64,000 nucleotides of DNA from Neorhizobium petrolearium (GCF_017873175.1 NZ_JAGGJW010000006.1:124001-188000), one strand, 5' to 3'. Counted from the first letter of the stretch, positions 29,407 to 38,795 are shown. Program-made: numbers and translations. The notes: generated from the letters alone by a model not told the origin.

Positions 29407-29934
29407 GATCTGGATGAGAGAGTTGTCTTGCAGACGGTAACGCAGCCGTTGCGAGCGAGTTGCGCGCTGTGGAAAAAGCCATTTGATCTATCAATTTTTA
29501 TAGGCCGGACCAATTTTTTGCGGGTCGGAATTGGTATAAGAATTTTTATGAATAGTAGTCAGGAAATCCAGTTGCAGTGCAGCATCCGGGTGGCCTTGGA
29601 TGTATCCAAGGTGTCTTCAGATCAGTTGCGCGAGAATAGATAAGCCAATTGGCTATCAGGTTTGGTCGATTTTGGCGGGATAGACAGCGTCTGTTCAAGA
29701 TATTCTTAGTCACTGTCGGTCAATTTCTAAGATTCCGGAACCATCTGGAAACAAGATATCATTGGTATGGTTTTTGATGAATATTCGAAAGCCTTCAGCC
29801 GCGTGTTCTTTCGGCGCCGATTTTAACCAACAACCAAAACAGATCAAATCCCGAATTAAGAATCTGTTGATTTTCTTCCCGTTTTGCGCAATTTTGACCG
29901 CAATAAAGAAAGAACTCCCGAAGGGGAGATCAAT

Positions 29935-30090
29935 ACCCCATGATGCTCAGGTCCGCCGCATCTCCTGGGTCGTGGGGTCGGTCGACCGGCAGGCATGCCA
30001 AAGCGGTTCCTCGTGCCGTGATTGCAGGCTGGTCGACCCCCGTTTGAAGGCGCCGCTCCAAGGCCATGGAGCGGCGCCTTTCCGTTTCCG
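29935..30090 (+). ncRNA. Candidate structured small RNA
   Basis: Three nested or consecutive hairpins can be drawn. The first pairs CCCCA (29936-29940) with TGGGG (29973-29977), with inner pairs CTCAGG/CCTGGG. The second pairs GGGGTCG (29974-29980) with CGACCCC (30034-30040); it shares bases with the first, so the two exclude each other. The third is a perfect 14-base-pair stem at 30047-30080 followed by a T-containing tail. Strand is inferred from the tail (TTTCCGTTT on +). No homology to SRP RNA, 6S, tmRNA or RNase P motifs is visible. Confidence 0.35.
30047..30086 (+). terminator. Strong hairpin, possible terminator
   Basis: Stem AAGGCGCCGCTCCA (30047-30060) with TGGAGCGGCGCCTT (30067-30080), 14 perfect base pairs, loop AGGCCA. 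On the plus strand it is followed by TCCGTTTCC, a weak U-tract; on the minus strand the tail is CAAACG. It therefore fits plus-strand termination better but is not ideal in either direction. Confidence 0.5.
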
Positions 30091-30121
30091 GACAGCCTGC
30101 CGCATCCCGAGCGCAGTTTTC

Positions 30122-30169
30122 TGAAAAAAACAAAAAGAAAAGGCGCCTGGGCCTGTCGGCCAGCGCCTT
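30122..30169 (-). terminator. Terminator of rpmG
   Basis: On the minus strand, an imperfect stem AAGGCGCTGGCC / GGCCCAGGCGCCTT (30140-30169, loop GACA) is followed by TTTTCTTTTTG and a further run of T. It starts 21 bases after the rpmG stop. Form and place make it a convincing intrinsic terminator. Confidence 0.85.
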
Positions 30170-30190
30170 CCGACAACCATACGATCAAGC

Positions 30191-30358
30191 TTACTTGATC
30201 TTGGTTTCCTTGAATTCGACGTGCTTCTTAGCAACCGGATCGTACTTGGTCTTCGTCATCTTGTCCGTCATCGTACGGCTGTTCTTCGTCGTGACGTAGA
30301 AGAAACCGGTGTCAGCCGTCGACAGCAGCTTGATCTTGATGGTCGTAGCTTTCGCCAT
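30191..30358 (-). CDS. rpmG: 50S ribosomal protein L33
   Basis: A 55-residue basic protein starting [20 protein letters not shown] and ending [12 protein letters not shown], the standard L33 of alphaproteobacteria. It lacks the zinc-binding CxxC pairs seen in other L33 variants, so it is the C-minus form. It has its own promoter, a leader with an 8-base-pair hairpin, and a terminator, so it is probably transcribed alone although it follows the MFS gene on the same strand. Confidence 0.97.
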   Translation of the reverse strand: MAKATTIKIKLLSTADTGFFYVTTKNSRTMTDKMTKTKYDPVAKKHVEFKETKIK

Positions 30359-30425
30359 GGTGGTTTTGCCTCTGAGAAAAATGAAGCCGTGGACGCGGTT
30401 AAGCTCCACGGCAAAATCTGGCGCG

Positions 30426-30453
30426 AAATTACAAATCGCGCCCGAAAAGTCAA
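30426..30453 (-). promoter_or_regulatory. Promoter of rpmG
   Basis: On the minus strand, TTGACT (30448-30453) and TAATTT (30426-30431) are separated by 16 bases, a good sigma-70 type match. The -35 overlaps the stop of the MFS gene. The expected transcript leader is about 60 bases long and carries the stem GCCGTGGA (30386-30393) / TCCACGGC (30405-30412). Confidence 0.6.
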
Positions 30454-31634
30454 CTCCGTTTTGACCGGAAAAGTATCCGGCAGGCGGAAACAGCGACATA
30501 GAAGCCGAAGAATCCCGCAAGCGCCCAGGCAAAACCGTCATTGCCGGCGAAATCGATGGCCGCCCCGATCCCCTGCGGACCTGCCACCGTACCGACGGCA
30601 TAACAGAAGATGAAGGCGGCATTGGCGGCGGCGAGATCCGGCCCGCTGAGACGAGCTCCCAGATGGGCAAGTCCTACCGTATAGAGGCCGGACACGCAGC
30701 CGCCCCAGAAGAACAGGACGACCGCCATCATCAGCCAGTTCTGGATGAGGAAGGGCAGTGCGAGAGAACCTATGACGCCGAGGACCGCCATGGCGGTCAG
30801 CAGAGGGCGCCGGTCCTTGAGTTTGTCGGAGAAAAGGCCGAGCGGGATCTGGAAGGCCATGTTGCCGATACCCATTACGGTCAATAGCACGGCGGTCTGG
30901 GGCTCGGTGAGAGATTCGCGAAGCGCATAGATCGGAAAGAGTGACAGGCCACCTGCCGAGACGGCACCGAAGGCGAAGACCGCCGCAGTCGCCGTTGGCA
31001 CCAGGAAGATATAGTGCAAGAAATGCCGATCCGGTTTCGAATCCAGCACGGGACTTTCATGCCGGGCGATGAAGATCGGGATGACGGCGAGCAGGATGAC
31101 ACCTGCGCCAACCAAGAAAGGCAGGACGCCGTCGCTGCCCAGCGCCGAAAAGAGCAGGGGGCCGATCGCGAAGCCGATCGCCAGCACGGTCGCATAGATG
31201 CCGAGCACAAGGCCGCGACGCCGCGGCGGAGCCACTTCGTTGATCCAGAATTCCGACAGGATGAAGAGCGTGGTCGTCGCGCCATGGAAGGTGAAGCGGA
31301 GCGGAAACCACATCCAGAAGGCATCTGCATAGTAGAAGCCGATCGCGCTCAAAGCCGCGATCAGCACGGCCAGCATCATGGTCTTTGCGACGCCGTGGTC
31401 ATGCGCCAGCCTGGTGGTGACGGGAGCGGCGAACATGGAGGCGATGCCGGCCATGGCCGCATTCAGTCCGATCAGGGTCGACGGGATACCACGTTTTTCA
31501 AGGATGATGCTGAGGAGAGGCAAGCCGAGGCCGATGGCGATGCCGACCGCGCTGATGGCGGAAATGGCGGCGATCAGCGACGGCCAATGTATTTCTTCGA
31601 CATGGCCGTTGGCGTCAGTCGTCGGCTGAGGCAT
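30450..31634 (-). CDS. Major facilitator superfamily transporter (YcaD-like)
   Basis: A 394-residue protein with 12 predicted membrane helices. The loop between helices 2 and 3 carries [15 protein letters not shown], a loose form of the MFS signature, and the second half repeats it as [12 protein letters not shown]. The subfamily looks like the YcaD/MFS_1 group; the substrate cannot be told. It starts 10 bases after the Nudix gene ends, so it is probably cotranscribed with topA-rnr-DUF983-nudix. Confidence 0.85.
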   Translation of the reverse strand: MPQPTTDANGHVEEIHWPSLIAAISAISAVGIAIGLGLPLLSIILEKRGIPSTLIGLNAAMAGIASMFAAPVTTRLAHDHGVAKTMMLAVLIAALSAIGFYYADAFWMWFPLRFTFHGATTTLFILSEFWINEVAPPRRRGLVLGIYATVLAIGFAIGPLLFSALGSDGVLPFLVGAGVILLAVIPIFIARHESPVLDSKPDRHFLHYIFLVPTATAAVFAFGAVSAGGLSLFPIYALRESLTEPQTAVLLTVMGIGNMAFQIPLGLFSDKLKDRRPLLTAMAVLGVIGSLALPFLIQNWLMMAVVLFFWGGCVSGLYTVGLAHLGARLSGPDLAAANAAFIFCYAVGTVAGPQGIGAAIDFAGNDGFAWALAGFFGFYVAVSACRILFRSKRS

Positions 31635-31644
31635 TCACTATTCC

Positions 31645-32331
31645 TTACAGTCGGCTGCGGACGAATCGTCCGTGACGCATGAAGTAGAAGGAGACCGGAC
31701 TGCCAAACGGTAAAGATGGATCGGTAGTCATAAGGTTTCGCACATCCTCCAATACCGCCTGCGTGATGCGCGGGAGTTTCAGGCCGGAAAGCTCGGCAAT
31801 GTCAAGCCAGCGTACGTCCTGAAGTTCGCTGGAATCCTTGAGATGCGTCATGTCGAACAGGGTCTCGTCCGAAAAGGCGAGGAAGAAGCGGGTGTCGTAG
31901 CGCCGCACGTTGCCGGGCGGCGTGATCGCACGGGCGACATAGCGGAGCCGCGAAAGATCCGCAGCCGTACCCCCTGCGAGACCGGTTTCTTCATGGAGTT
32001 CTCGCAAGGCCGCCAGCGCCAGCGCCCGCGCCCGGCTTGACGTCATGCGGGCCGAGGTGCCGGCGAGCAGCTTTTCGGAGACGAGCGGGTCGAGATCGGC
32101 GCTGAACGGGAGCGTATGGTCTCCGGCATCGCGCCGCCCGCCGGGAAAGACATAGACATCCGGCATGAAGACATGTCCGCTGCCGCGCCGGCCCATCAGC
32201 ACCCGCGGCCTTTCCGCAGAGCGATCGATCAGGATCAGCGACGCGGCATCCTTGGGCCTCACGCCCGCAATCCGGGCATGTTTCAGCGCGTCCATGGCGG
32301 ACGGCGCGTGCTCCTCGGCGGAAGAAATCAT
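31645..32331 (-). CDS. NUDIX hydrolase
   Basis: A 228-residue protein. The Nudix fold is recognised by VYVFPGGRRDAGD (60-71) and the catalytic helix ALAALRELHEETGLA (105-119), with REL-EETG giving the metal-binding glutamates. The long insertion of about 40 residues between the GG and the REL segment is like the NUDT19/acyl-CoA diphosphatase group, but the substrate is open. The start ATG overlaps the DUF983 stop by four bases (ATGA), so I prefer it over the ATG at 32406. Confidence 0.86.
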   Translation of the reverse strand: MISSAEEHAPSAMDALKHARIAGVRPKDAASLILIDRSAERPRVLMGRRGSGHVFMPDVYVFPGGRRDAGDHTLPFSADLDPLVSEKLLAGTSARMTSSRARALALAALRELHEETGLAGGTAADLSRLRYVARAITPPGNVRRYDTRFFLAFSDETLFDMTHLKDSSELQDVRWLDIAELSGLKLPRITQAVLEDVRNLMTTDPSLPFGSPVSFYFMRHGRFVRSRL

Positions 32332-32780
32332 GAGATCGGCCCGCCTCGACCGGGATCGGCGGCCTCGTCGTCCGTGCCTCCGAAGCCGTGCATCTTCAGC
32401 GCCCATTGCAGGCCGATGACACCGCCCTTGATGGGCTGGATTGTGAGAATCGCGGCAAGGATCGCGAGCGGCACCCAGATGGCAAGATGCACCCAGGGCG
32501 AGACGCGGAAGGCCATGTCAGTCAGCATGTAGCCGGTCAAAAGTACGTGGCCGACCACGAGGATGACGAGATAGGCCGGCAGGTCGTCGGCGCGGTGGTG
32601 AAAGATCTCCTCGCCGCAGACGGCGCACGCATCGACCGGCTTCAGGAAGGCACGGAACAGACGGCCGTCTCCACAATGAGGACAGCGGCAAAGCATGCCC
32701 CGCCTGATCGAGCGTCCCAGCGGCCGTTCGGGCTCCCGTGCTCCGCCGTACCGGATCGCCTGCTCGCCCTGTTGTACCAT
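32328..32780 (-). CDS. DUF983 zinc-ribbon membrane protein
   Basis: A 150-residue protein with a zinc ribbon made of Cys33/Cys36 (CRCPHCGDG) and Cys52/Cys55 (CAVCGEE), followed by two membrane helices (YLVILVVGHVLLTGYML and WVPLAILAAILTI). This matches DUF983, a family of unknown function in alphaproteobacteria. It begins 2 bases after rnr ends and overlaps the Nudix gene, so it belongs to the topA-rnr operon. Confidence 0.88.
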   Translation of the reverse strand: MVQQGEQAIRYGGAREPERPLGRSIRRGMLCRCPHCGDGRLFRAFLKPVDACAVCGEEIFHHRADDLPAYLVILVVGHVLLTGYMLTDMAFRVSPWVHLAIWVPLAILAAILTIQPIKGGVIGLQWALKMHGFGGTDDEAADPGRGGPIS

Positions 32781-32782
32781 TC

Positions 32783-35149
32783 CTATCTCCTTCGGCCGCT
32801 GCGCGGCGGCCGGGTTCCGGGCTTTGCCCGGCCGGTGGATCGGCCGCGCCGCCCCGATTTGTGGAAGGAGCGGATCGCGGTTGGCAGTTTTTTGCCTTCG
32901 CTCAGCATTTCGAACCGTAGCGCACCGGCAAGCGGGATTGCCTCCGCAAGCCGCACATCGACCGCATCGCCGAGCTGATAGCCCAGACCTGTTTTCTCTC
33001 CGGACAGCGCCTGATGTGCCTCGTCGTAGATGAAGTAGTCGTTGCCGAGCGTGGATATAGGGATGAATCCATCCGCGCCATAGGTCGGAAGCGAGACAAA
33101 TAGTCCCGATTTGGTCACTCCGGAAACGCGGCCTTCGAATTCCTCGCCGATGCGGGTCGAAAGATGGTGGGCGATCAGACGGTTGATCGTATCGCGTTCA
33201 GCCGCCATGGCGCGGCGTTCGAATGTCGAAATCTCGGCGGCAATGTCGTCGAGCTGGGCTTCCTCTTCCTTGCTGATGCCGCCTTCGCCGAGCCCCAGTG
33301 ATCCGACGAGCGCACGGTGCACGATCAGGTCCGCATAACGGCGGATCGGCGAGGTGAAATGCGCGTATTTCATCAGGTTGAGGCCGAAATGGCCGATGTT
33401 CTCCGGGCTGTAGATCGCCTGGCTTTGGGAGCGCAGCACCATTTCGTTGACCATGGTCTGGTGCGGGGTATCGAGCGCCTTGGCGAGGATGCCGTTGAAG
33501 GAATTGGCGCGAAGCTGCCCGCCCTTGACCATCGAGATGCCGATCGTCGCCAGAAATTCCCGAAGCGCTTCCTGCTTGGAAAGCGCAGGCGTATCATGAA
33601 TGCGGTAGACCAGCAGTTGGCGCTTCTTCTCCAGTGTTTCTGCGGCGGCGACGTTTGCCTGGATCATCATCTCTTCGATGAGCTTGTGGGCGTCAAGCCG
33701 ATCGGGCACGAAGACGCGGTCGACGGTGCCGTCGGGTTTCAGGACGATCTTGCGCTCCGGCATGTCAAGTTCGAGCGGCTGACGGCGGTCGCGTCCGCGT
33801 TTGAGCACCGAATAGGCATGCCAGAGCGGTTTCAGGATGGGTTCGAGCAGCGGCCCGCTCTTGTCGTCCGGCCGACCGTCGATCGCGGCCTGTGCCTGTT
33901 GGTAGGAGAGCTTGGCCGCACTCTTCATCATGATGCGATGGAAGGTGTGACCGGCCTTGCGGCCTTCTTTTGAGAACACCATGCGCACGGCAATTGCCGG
34001 CCGGTCTTCGCCTTCGCGCAGCGAGCAGAGGTCGTTGGAAATGCGTTCAGGCAGCATCGGCACGACGCGGTCAGGGAAATAGACCGAGTTGCCGCGCTTC
34101 AATGCCTCGCGGTCGAGAGGGGAGCCGGTGCGCACGTACCACGAGACATCGGCGATCGCCACGGTGACGATCACGCCATCCGGATTGTCGGGCGAGGGGT
34201 CCGGTTCGGCATAGACGGCGTCGTCATGATCCTTGGCGTCGGCGGGGTCGATGGTGATCAGCGGCAGGTCGCGCCAATCTTCCCGTTTCGCCATCGTGGC
34301 AGGTCTTGCCGCGGCCGCTTCGTCGAGCACTGCCTTCGGGAAGACATGCGGAATGCCATGAGCATAGATGGCGATCATCGAGATCGCCTTTTCCGAGGCG
34401 ACGGAGCCGATGACCGAGAGGACACGGGCGCGCGGCAGGCCGAAGCGGCCGGAGCGGGCGACTTCCGTCTCGACCAGATCGCCATCCTTCGCCTCGCCGA
34501 GATCCTCGCGCTCGATGACCATTTCCTCGCCGCGCCGGTCAGTCGGCAGCAGCCGGATTTCTCCGCTGGCAAGCTGCTTGACGACACCGAGCGAGGCATT
34601 GGCACGGCGGTCGATAAGTTTGATGATTCTGGCGGTATAGGCTGGCCCGGTCCGGTCCTTGTTCGGGAAGATTTTCGCCAGAACCCGATCGTTCAGGCCC
34701 GCGGCCGGGACCTTGGCTTTGCCGCGGCCTTCCGACGGCTGCCGGATGAGTACGGCCGGAGCCACGCCGAGTTCTTCGTCCCATTCCGCCGGCCGTCCGA
34801 TCAGGTCGCCGTCCTTGTCGCGTGTGGTGATGTCGAGCACGGTGACCGGCGGCAGGGCGCCGGGACGCGAAAGCGACTTGCGGTTCTTGGCGAGGAGGCC
34901 TTCCTCCTCGAGCGTCCTGAGCAGGTCCTTGAGCTCAACCCGTGTCTCCCCTTTGAGCCCAAAGGCCTTGGCGATCTCGCGCTTGGAGGCGCGATCGGGG
35001 TTTTCGGCGATGAATTCAAGCAGGACTTCGCGCGGTGGCACCGCGCCTTGAACAATGACGGGCTTCTCGCTCTCCGAAGAGGTTTTCCCGCGCACGGTTC
35101 TGTCGGGGCGTCTGCCTGAAGGTCTCGATCTGTCGCGCGGTTCTCTCAC
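32783..35149 (-). CDS. rnr: Ribonuclease R
   Basis: A 788-residue 3'-to-5' exoribonuclease of the RNB family. The N-terminus has a winged-helix segment (VLLEFIAENPDRASKREIAKAFGL). The RNB catalytic region includes TIDPADAKDHDDAVYAE with the metal-binding aspartates and YFPDRVVPMLPERISNDLCS. A C-terminal S1 domain (FEGRVSGVTKSGLFVSL) and a basic tail follow. I use GTG 35149, which overlaps the topA stop (GTGA); the frame is open to 35383, but that part is antisense-like and overlaps topA. Confidence 0.94.
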   Translation of the reverse strand: MREPRDRSRPSGRRPDRTVRGKTSSESEKPVIVQGAVPPREVLLEFIAENPDRASKREIAKAFGLKGETRVELKDLLRTLEEEGLLAKNRKSLSRPGALPPVTVLDITTRDKDGDLIGRPAEWDEELGVAPAVLIRQPSEGRGKAKVPAAGLNDRVLAKIFPNKDRTGPAYTARIIKLIDRRANASLGVVKQLASGEIRLLPTDRRGEEMVIEREDLGEAKDGDLVETEVARSGRFGLPRARVLSVIGSVASEKAISMIAIYAHGIPHVFPKAVLDEAAAARPATMAKREDWRDLPLITIDPADAKDHDDAVYAEPDPSPDNPDGVIVTVAIADVSWYVRTGSPLDREALKRGNSVYFPDRVVPMLPERISNDLCSLREGEDRPAIAVRMVFSKEGRKAGHTFHRIMMKSAAKLSYQQAQAAIDGRPDDKSGPLLEPILKPLWHAYSVLKRGRDRRQPLELDMPERKIVLKPDGTVDRVFVPDRLDAHKLIEEMMIQANVAAAETLEKKRQLLVYRIHDTPALSKQEALREFLATIGISMVKGGQLRANSFNGILAKALDTPHQTMVNEMVLRSQSQAIYSPENIGHFGLNLMKYAHFTSPIRRYADLIVHRALVGSLGLGEGGISKEEEAQLDDIAAEISTFERRAMAAERDTINRLIAHHLSTRIGEEFEGRVSGVTKSGLFVSLPTYGADGFIPISTLGNDYFIYDEAHQALSGEKTGLGYQLGDAVDVRLAEAIPLAGALRFEMLSEGKKLPTAIRSFHKSGRRGRSTGRAKPGTRPPRSGRRR

Positions 35150-37812
35150 GTTCCCGTCTTCTTCGCCTTGGGTGCCGCCTTCTTTGTTGTGGCCTTGGCC
35201 GCGGTCTTGGCCTTCGTCGCAGTCTTTTTTGTGTCGCCGCCGGCTTTGGTTGCGACTTTTTTCGGCTTCGTCTTGCCGGTCGAAGCCTTGCCGCCCTTTT
35301 CGACGATGAGGGCGATTGCCTGTTCCATCGTCACGCTCTGCGGGTCCATGCCCTTCGGTAGCGTGGCATTCACCTTGCCCCAATTGACATAGGGGCCGTA
35401 GCGTCCGTCGCGCACGGTGACAGCTCCGCCGTCCGGATGGTCGCCGAGTTCCTTCAGTGCCGTCGGCGTGCCGCGGGTCCGGCCGCTCGCGCCGTTCTTG
35501 CTTTGCTTTTCTGCGAGAACGGTGACGGCGCGGTTGAGGCCGACGGTGAACACGTCCTCGACCGCTTCCAGGTTGGCATAGGTGCCGTCATGCAGCACAA
35601 AGGGACCGTAGCGCCCGATACCGGTCGAGATCATCTTGCCGGTTTCCGGATGCTTGCCCACGTCGCGCGGCAGGTTGATCAGCGCGAGCGCCTTTTCGTA
35701 ATCGATGTCTTCTGGCTTCCAGCCTTTTGGCAGTGAGGCGCGCTTGGCGTCCTTGCCGTCGCCGCGCTGGATATAGGGTCCGAAGCGGCCGGAACGCAAC
35801 GTGAGCTGTTCGCCGGTATGCGGATCGGCGCCGATCGCCTTCGGTTCGTTGAGGCCGTTCGCTTCCGCTTCCGCGCCGATTTCGGGGGAGAGCTGGCGGG
35901 TATAGTTGCATTCCGGATAGTTGGAGCAACCGACGAAGGCGCCGTACTTGCCGAGCTTCAGCGAAAGCTGGCCGGTGCCGCAGACCTGGCAGATACGCGG
36001 ATCGCTGCCGTCCTCGCGCTTCGGGAAGACGAGCGGCGCCAGCGCCTCGTTCAGCGCATCGAGCACGTTGGTGACGCGCAGCTCCTTGGTATCCTCGATC
36101 TGAGCGAAGAAATCCTGCCAGAATTCGCGCAGCACCTGCTTCCAGTCGAGCTCGCCGGCGGAAATCTTGTCGAGCTTTTCTTCGAGATCGGCGGTGAAAT
36201 CGTATTCGACGTATTTCGTGAAGAAGCTTTCGAGGAAGGCCGTCACCAGACGCCCCTTGGCCTGCGGCACGAGCTTGCGTTTTTCTGTCGTGACGTACTC
36301 GCGGTCGCTCAGCGTCTTCAGCGTTGCGGCGTAGGTGGAGGGACGGCCGATGCCAAGCTCTTCCATCTTCTTGATCAGCGAGGCTTCCGAATAGCGCGGC
36401 GGCGGCTCGGTGAAATGCTGGCTCGCATCCACCTTGCGCTTGTCGAGCTTTTCGCGCGCGTTGATCTCGGGAAGGCGGCCATCTTCTTCATCATCCTCGG
36501 TTTTGTCGGCGTCCTCGCGGCTGTCGACATAGGCGCCGAGGAAGCCGTCGAAGCGGATGACCGAGCCGACAGCGCGCAGGCCGGCTTTCTGGCCGTTATT
36601 GTCCGCCAGAATCTCGACCGTGGTGCGCTCGATCTCTGCGGATGCCATCTGGCTTGCGATGCCGCGCTTCCAGACAAGCTCGTAGAGGCGGGCCTGGTCG
36701 GCATCGAGATAGCGGCGCACCTTGTCCGGCGAGCGGTTGAAATCGGTCGGCCGGATCGCCTCGTGGGCCTCCTGGGCATTCTTCGCCTTGGTAGAATAAA
36801 AGCGTGGCTTTTCCGGCAGGTAGCGGTCGCCGAATTGGTCGGCGATGGCGTGGCGGGCGCCGTCGATCGCCTCCGGCGCCATCTGTACGCCGTCGGTACG
36901 CATATAGGTGATGAGACCGACTGTCTCGCCACCGATATCCACCCCTTCATAAAGTTTCTGAGCCACCTGCATCGTGCGCGAAGCATTGAAGCCGAGGTTG
37001 GAGGAAGCGGCCTGCTGCAGCGTGGACGTGGTGAAGGGCGGGCCGGGATTGCGCTTGACCGGCTTCGCCTCGATGGTATCGACCGTATAGGCGGCGCCAT
37101 CGAGCAGCGTCTTCAGCCGGTTGGCTTCCTCGCCGTTTTTGATCGCGCGGCCCTGCAGCCGCTTGCCGTCGGCGGAAACCAGTTTCGCTTCGAACTCGTC
37201 GCCACGCGGGGTCCGCAGCAATGCCGACAGGTTCCAGTACTCTTCCGAGATGAAACGCTCGATTTCCGTTTCGCGGTCGCAGACGAGGCGCAGCGCAACC
37301 GACTGCACGCGGCCGGCCGAGCGGGCGCCGGGCAGCTTGCGCCATAGGACCGGCGAGAGGTTGAAGCCGACGAGATAATCAAGCGCGCGGCGGGCGAGAT
37401 ACGCATCCACCAGCGGCACGTCGATATCGCGCGGATTTGCGATCGCATCGAGCACGGCTTTCTTGGTGATGGCGTTGAAGACGACGCGCTCGACCGGCTT
37501 GTCGCCCAGAACGCGCTTCTTCTTCAACACGTCGAGCACGTGCCAGGAAATCGCTTCCCCTTCGCGATCCGGGTCGGTCGCGAGGATGAGGCCGTCCGAG
37601 CTTTTTACGGCGTCCGCAATATCCTTCATGCGTTTCTGCGACGCGCTGTCGACCTCCCAGGACATTTCGAAATCCTGATCGGGTAGAACCGAACCGTCCT
37701 TGGCCGGCAAGTCGCGGACGTGACCAAAAGAGGCGAGAACCTTGTAACCCGGGCCGAGATACTTGTTGATGCTCTTAATTTTCCCGGGAGATTCTACGAC
37801 GACAACTTTCAT
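35146..37812 (-). CDS. topA: DNA topoisomerase I
   Basis: An 888-residue type IA topoisomerase that relaxes negative supercoils. The Toprim domain begins MKVVVVESPGKIKSINKYL and has LATDPDREGEAISWH. The active-site tyrosine is in GLITYMRTDG. One C-terminal zinc ribbon is visible (CQVCGTGQL, then CSNYPECNY), followed by topoisomerase C-terminal repeats (GRFGPYIQRGDG, GRYGPFVLHDG, GRYGPYVNWG) and a Lys/Ala-rich tail. ATG 37812 is the conserved start. A YjhX/TopAI-like gene, whose E. coli relative inhibits this enzyme, lies at 49.3 kb. Confidence 0.97.
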   Translation of the reverse strand: MKVVVVESPGKIKSINKYLGPGYKVLASFGHVRDLPAKDGSVLPDQDFEMSWEVDSASQKRMKDIADAVKSSDGLILATDPDREGEAISWHVLDVLKKKRVLGDKPVERVVFNAITKKAVLDAIANPRDIDVPLVDAYLARRALDYLVGFNLSPVLWRKLPGARSAGRVQSVALRLVCDRETEIERFISEEYWNLSALLRTPRGDEFEAKLVSADGKRLQGRAIKNGEEANRLKTLLDGAAYTVDTIEAKPVKRNPGPPFTTSTLQQAASSNLGFNASRTMQVAQKLYEGVDIGGETVGLITYMRTDGVQMAPEAIDGARHAIADQFGDRYLPEKPRFYSTKAKNAQEAHEAIRPTDFNRSPDKVRRYLDADQARLYELVWKRGIASQMASAEIERTTVEILADNNGQKAGLRAVGSVIRFDGFLGAYVDSREDADKTEDDEEDGRLPEINAREKLDKRKVDASQHFTEPPPRYSEASLIKKMEELGIGRPSTYAATLKTLSDREYVTTEKRKLVPQAKGRLVTAFLESFFTKYVEYDFTADLEEKLDKISAGELDWKQVLREFWQDFFAQIEDTKELRVTNVLDALNEALAPLVFPKREDGSDPRICQVCGTGQLSLKLGKYGAFVGCSNYPECNYTRQLSPEIGAEAEANGLNEPKAIGADPHTGEQLTLRSGRFGPYIQRGDGKDAKRASLPKGWKPEDIDYEKALALINLPRDVGKHPETGKMISTGIGRYGPFVLHDGTYANLEAVEDVFTVGLNRAVTVLAEKQSKNGASGRTRGTPTALKELGDHPDGGAVTVRDGRYGPYVNWGKVNATLPKGMDPQSVTMEQAIALIVEKGGKASTGKTKPKKVATKAGGDTKKTATKAKTAAKATTKKAAPKAKKTGT

Positions 37813-38165
37813 CTTGCTTCTCTGCAAAAGAGGATTGGCCCGGAGGCGGAGGCTTCCAGGCGGAAACTTAGCCTCCCGACATGGAGGGCGTTTGCGCTGC
37901 GGTCAAGAGGCTAGCGTCAAATTCTGGGCTACACGAATTGCAATCTAAAGGCGTTTTGCAATTTGTCGCAATTATAAATGAATGCGAGATGGCCCGTCGC
38001 ATACGGGAGATATTCACCAAATGTGACTCGCGGTCGCGTTTTTCCATACTGGTAAAGCATCGTCCGACATTGTCGGAACGGATCAGCCTCAACCAGGCGA
38101 TCCTTTGTCATTTCAGCGCAATTCCCATCCGTCTTGCGCTACCGTCCGGCATGTCGGTTGGTCCT
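37813..38165. other. Gene-free stretch between topA and plsY; expected dprA missing
   Basis: 353 bases with no supportable gene. In the rhizobia I remember, dprA (DNA processing protein) lies between plsY and topA. Here no DprA motif can be read on either strand, and short frames (for example on the minus strand from 38092) have no resemblance to it. The middle part (37930-37985) is AT-rich. The stretch should contain the topA promoter. Confidence 0.55.
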
Positions 38166-38783
38166 CTACCCCTTTTGACCGATCTTGCTTTCCGTGCCTG
38201 CGATCAGCCGTTCGATGTTGGTCTTGTGTTTGTACCAGGAGATCAAGGTCATGATCGCCATCACGAGCGCGATCTTTGGTTCACCTATGAACCACAGCAC
38301 AACCGGGATGACAAGAGTTGCAACCAGAGCGGAGAGGGATGAGTATTTGCTGAGCTTGGCGACGGACAGCCAGAGGACCGCGAAGATAAGGACCATCCAT
38401 GGGGCGAGACCCAGAAGCGTGCCGATATAGGTTGCCACACCCTTGCCGCCCTTGAAGCCGAGCCAGACCGGAAAGAGATGGCCGAGAAATGCGGCGAAGC
38501 CGGCAATCAATCCCGCTTCCTTGCCGAGGAAGTACCAGGCAATCAGCGCCGCGGCGGTGGCCTTCAGCGCGTCGAGCAGCAGGGTCGCAGCGGCGAGCTT
38601 TTTGTTGCCGGTCCTCAGCACATTGGTTGCGCCGATATTGCCTGAACCGATCGAGCGGATGTCGCCGAGCCCTGCAGCACGGGTGAGGAGGAGCCCGAAG
38701 GGGATCGAGCCGAGCAGGTACCCGAAGACGAGCGCGGCAAGCGCGATGGGCAGGGTGATCTGCCAGTTGAAGAGCTCACTCAC
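38166..38783 (-). CDS. plsY: Glycerol-3-phosphate acyltransferase PlsY
   Basis: A 205-residue membrane protein with about five to seven helices. It transfers an acyl group from acyl-phosphate to glycerol-3-phosphate, the first step of phospholipid synthesis. Conserved motifs are [28 protein letters not shown] (about 41-57), and [18 protein letters not shown]. It follows the pyrB-pyrC' pair with 12 bases between, so all three share an operon. Confidence 0.95.
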   Translation of the reverse strand: MSELFNWQITLPIALAALVFGYLLGSIPFGLLLTRAAGLGDIRSIGSGNIGATNVLRTGNKKLAAATLLLDALKATAAALIAWYFLGKEAGLIAGFAAFLGHLFPVWLGFKGGKGVATYIGTLLGLAPWMVLIFAVLWLSVAKLSKYSSLSALVATLVIPVVLWFIGEPKIALVMAIMTLISWYKHKTNIERLIAGTESKIGQKG

Positions 38784-38795
38784 GCCTTTTCCCCA

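Larger units (their letters stand above)
29407..30190. other. Large gene-free region between pleD and rpmG
   Basis: About 780 bases with no convincing protein gene. From 29490 to about 29930 the DNA is clearly AT-richer than the rest of the window and has many stops in all frames. A 31-codon frame from ATG 29549 (MNSSQEIQLQCSIRV) has no ribosome-binding site and I do not call it. From about 29930 to 30090 the sequence is GC-rich again and highly self-complementary (see the RNA candidate). The rpmG terminator occupies 30122-30169. Confidence 0.6.

Noticed and set aside
29549..29644. A 31-codon frame in the AT-rich gap behind pleD
   Set aside because: No Shine-Dalgarno, no recognisable composition and no supporting neighbour; it may be chance in a region with few long frames.
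29935..30090. SRP RNA, 6S RNA or tmRNA as the identity of the structured element
   Set aside because: The conserved GGTCAGG...GGAAGC-type SRP loop, the 6S long bulged rod and the tmRNA tRNA-like end are all missing.
35150..35383. A longer RNase R starting at 35383
   Set aside because: The extra 78 residues are antisense-like and overlap the topA Lys-rich tail; GTG 35149 overlaps the topA stop and gives a normal N-terminus.
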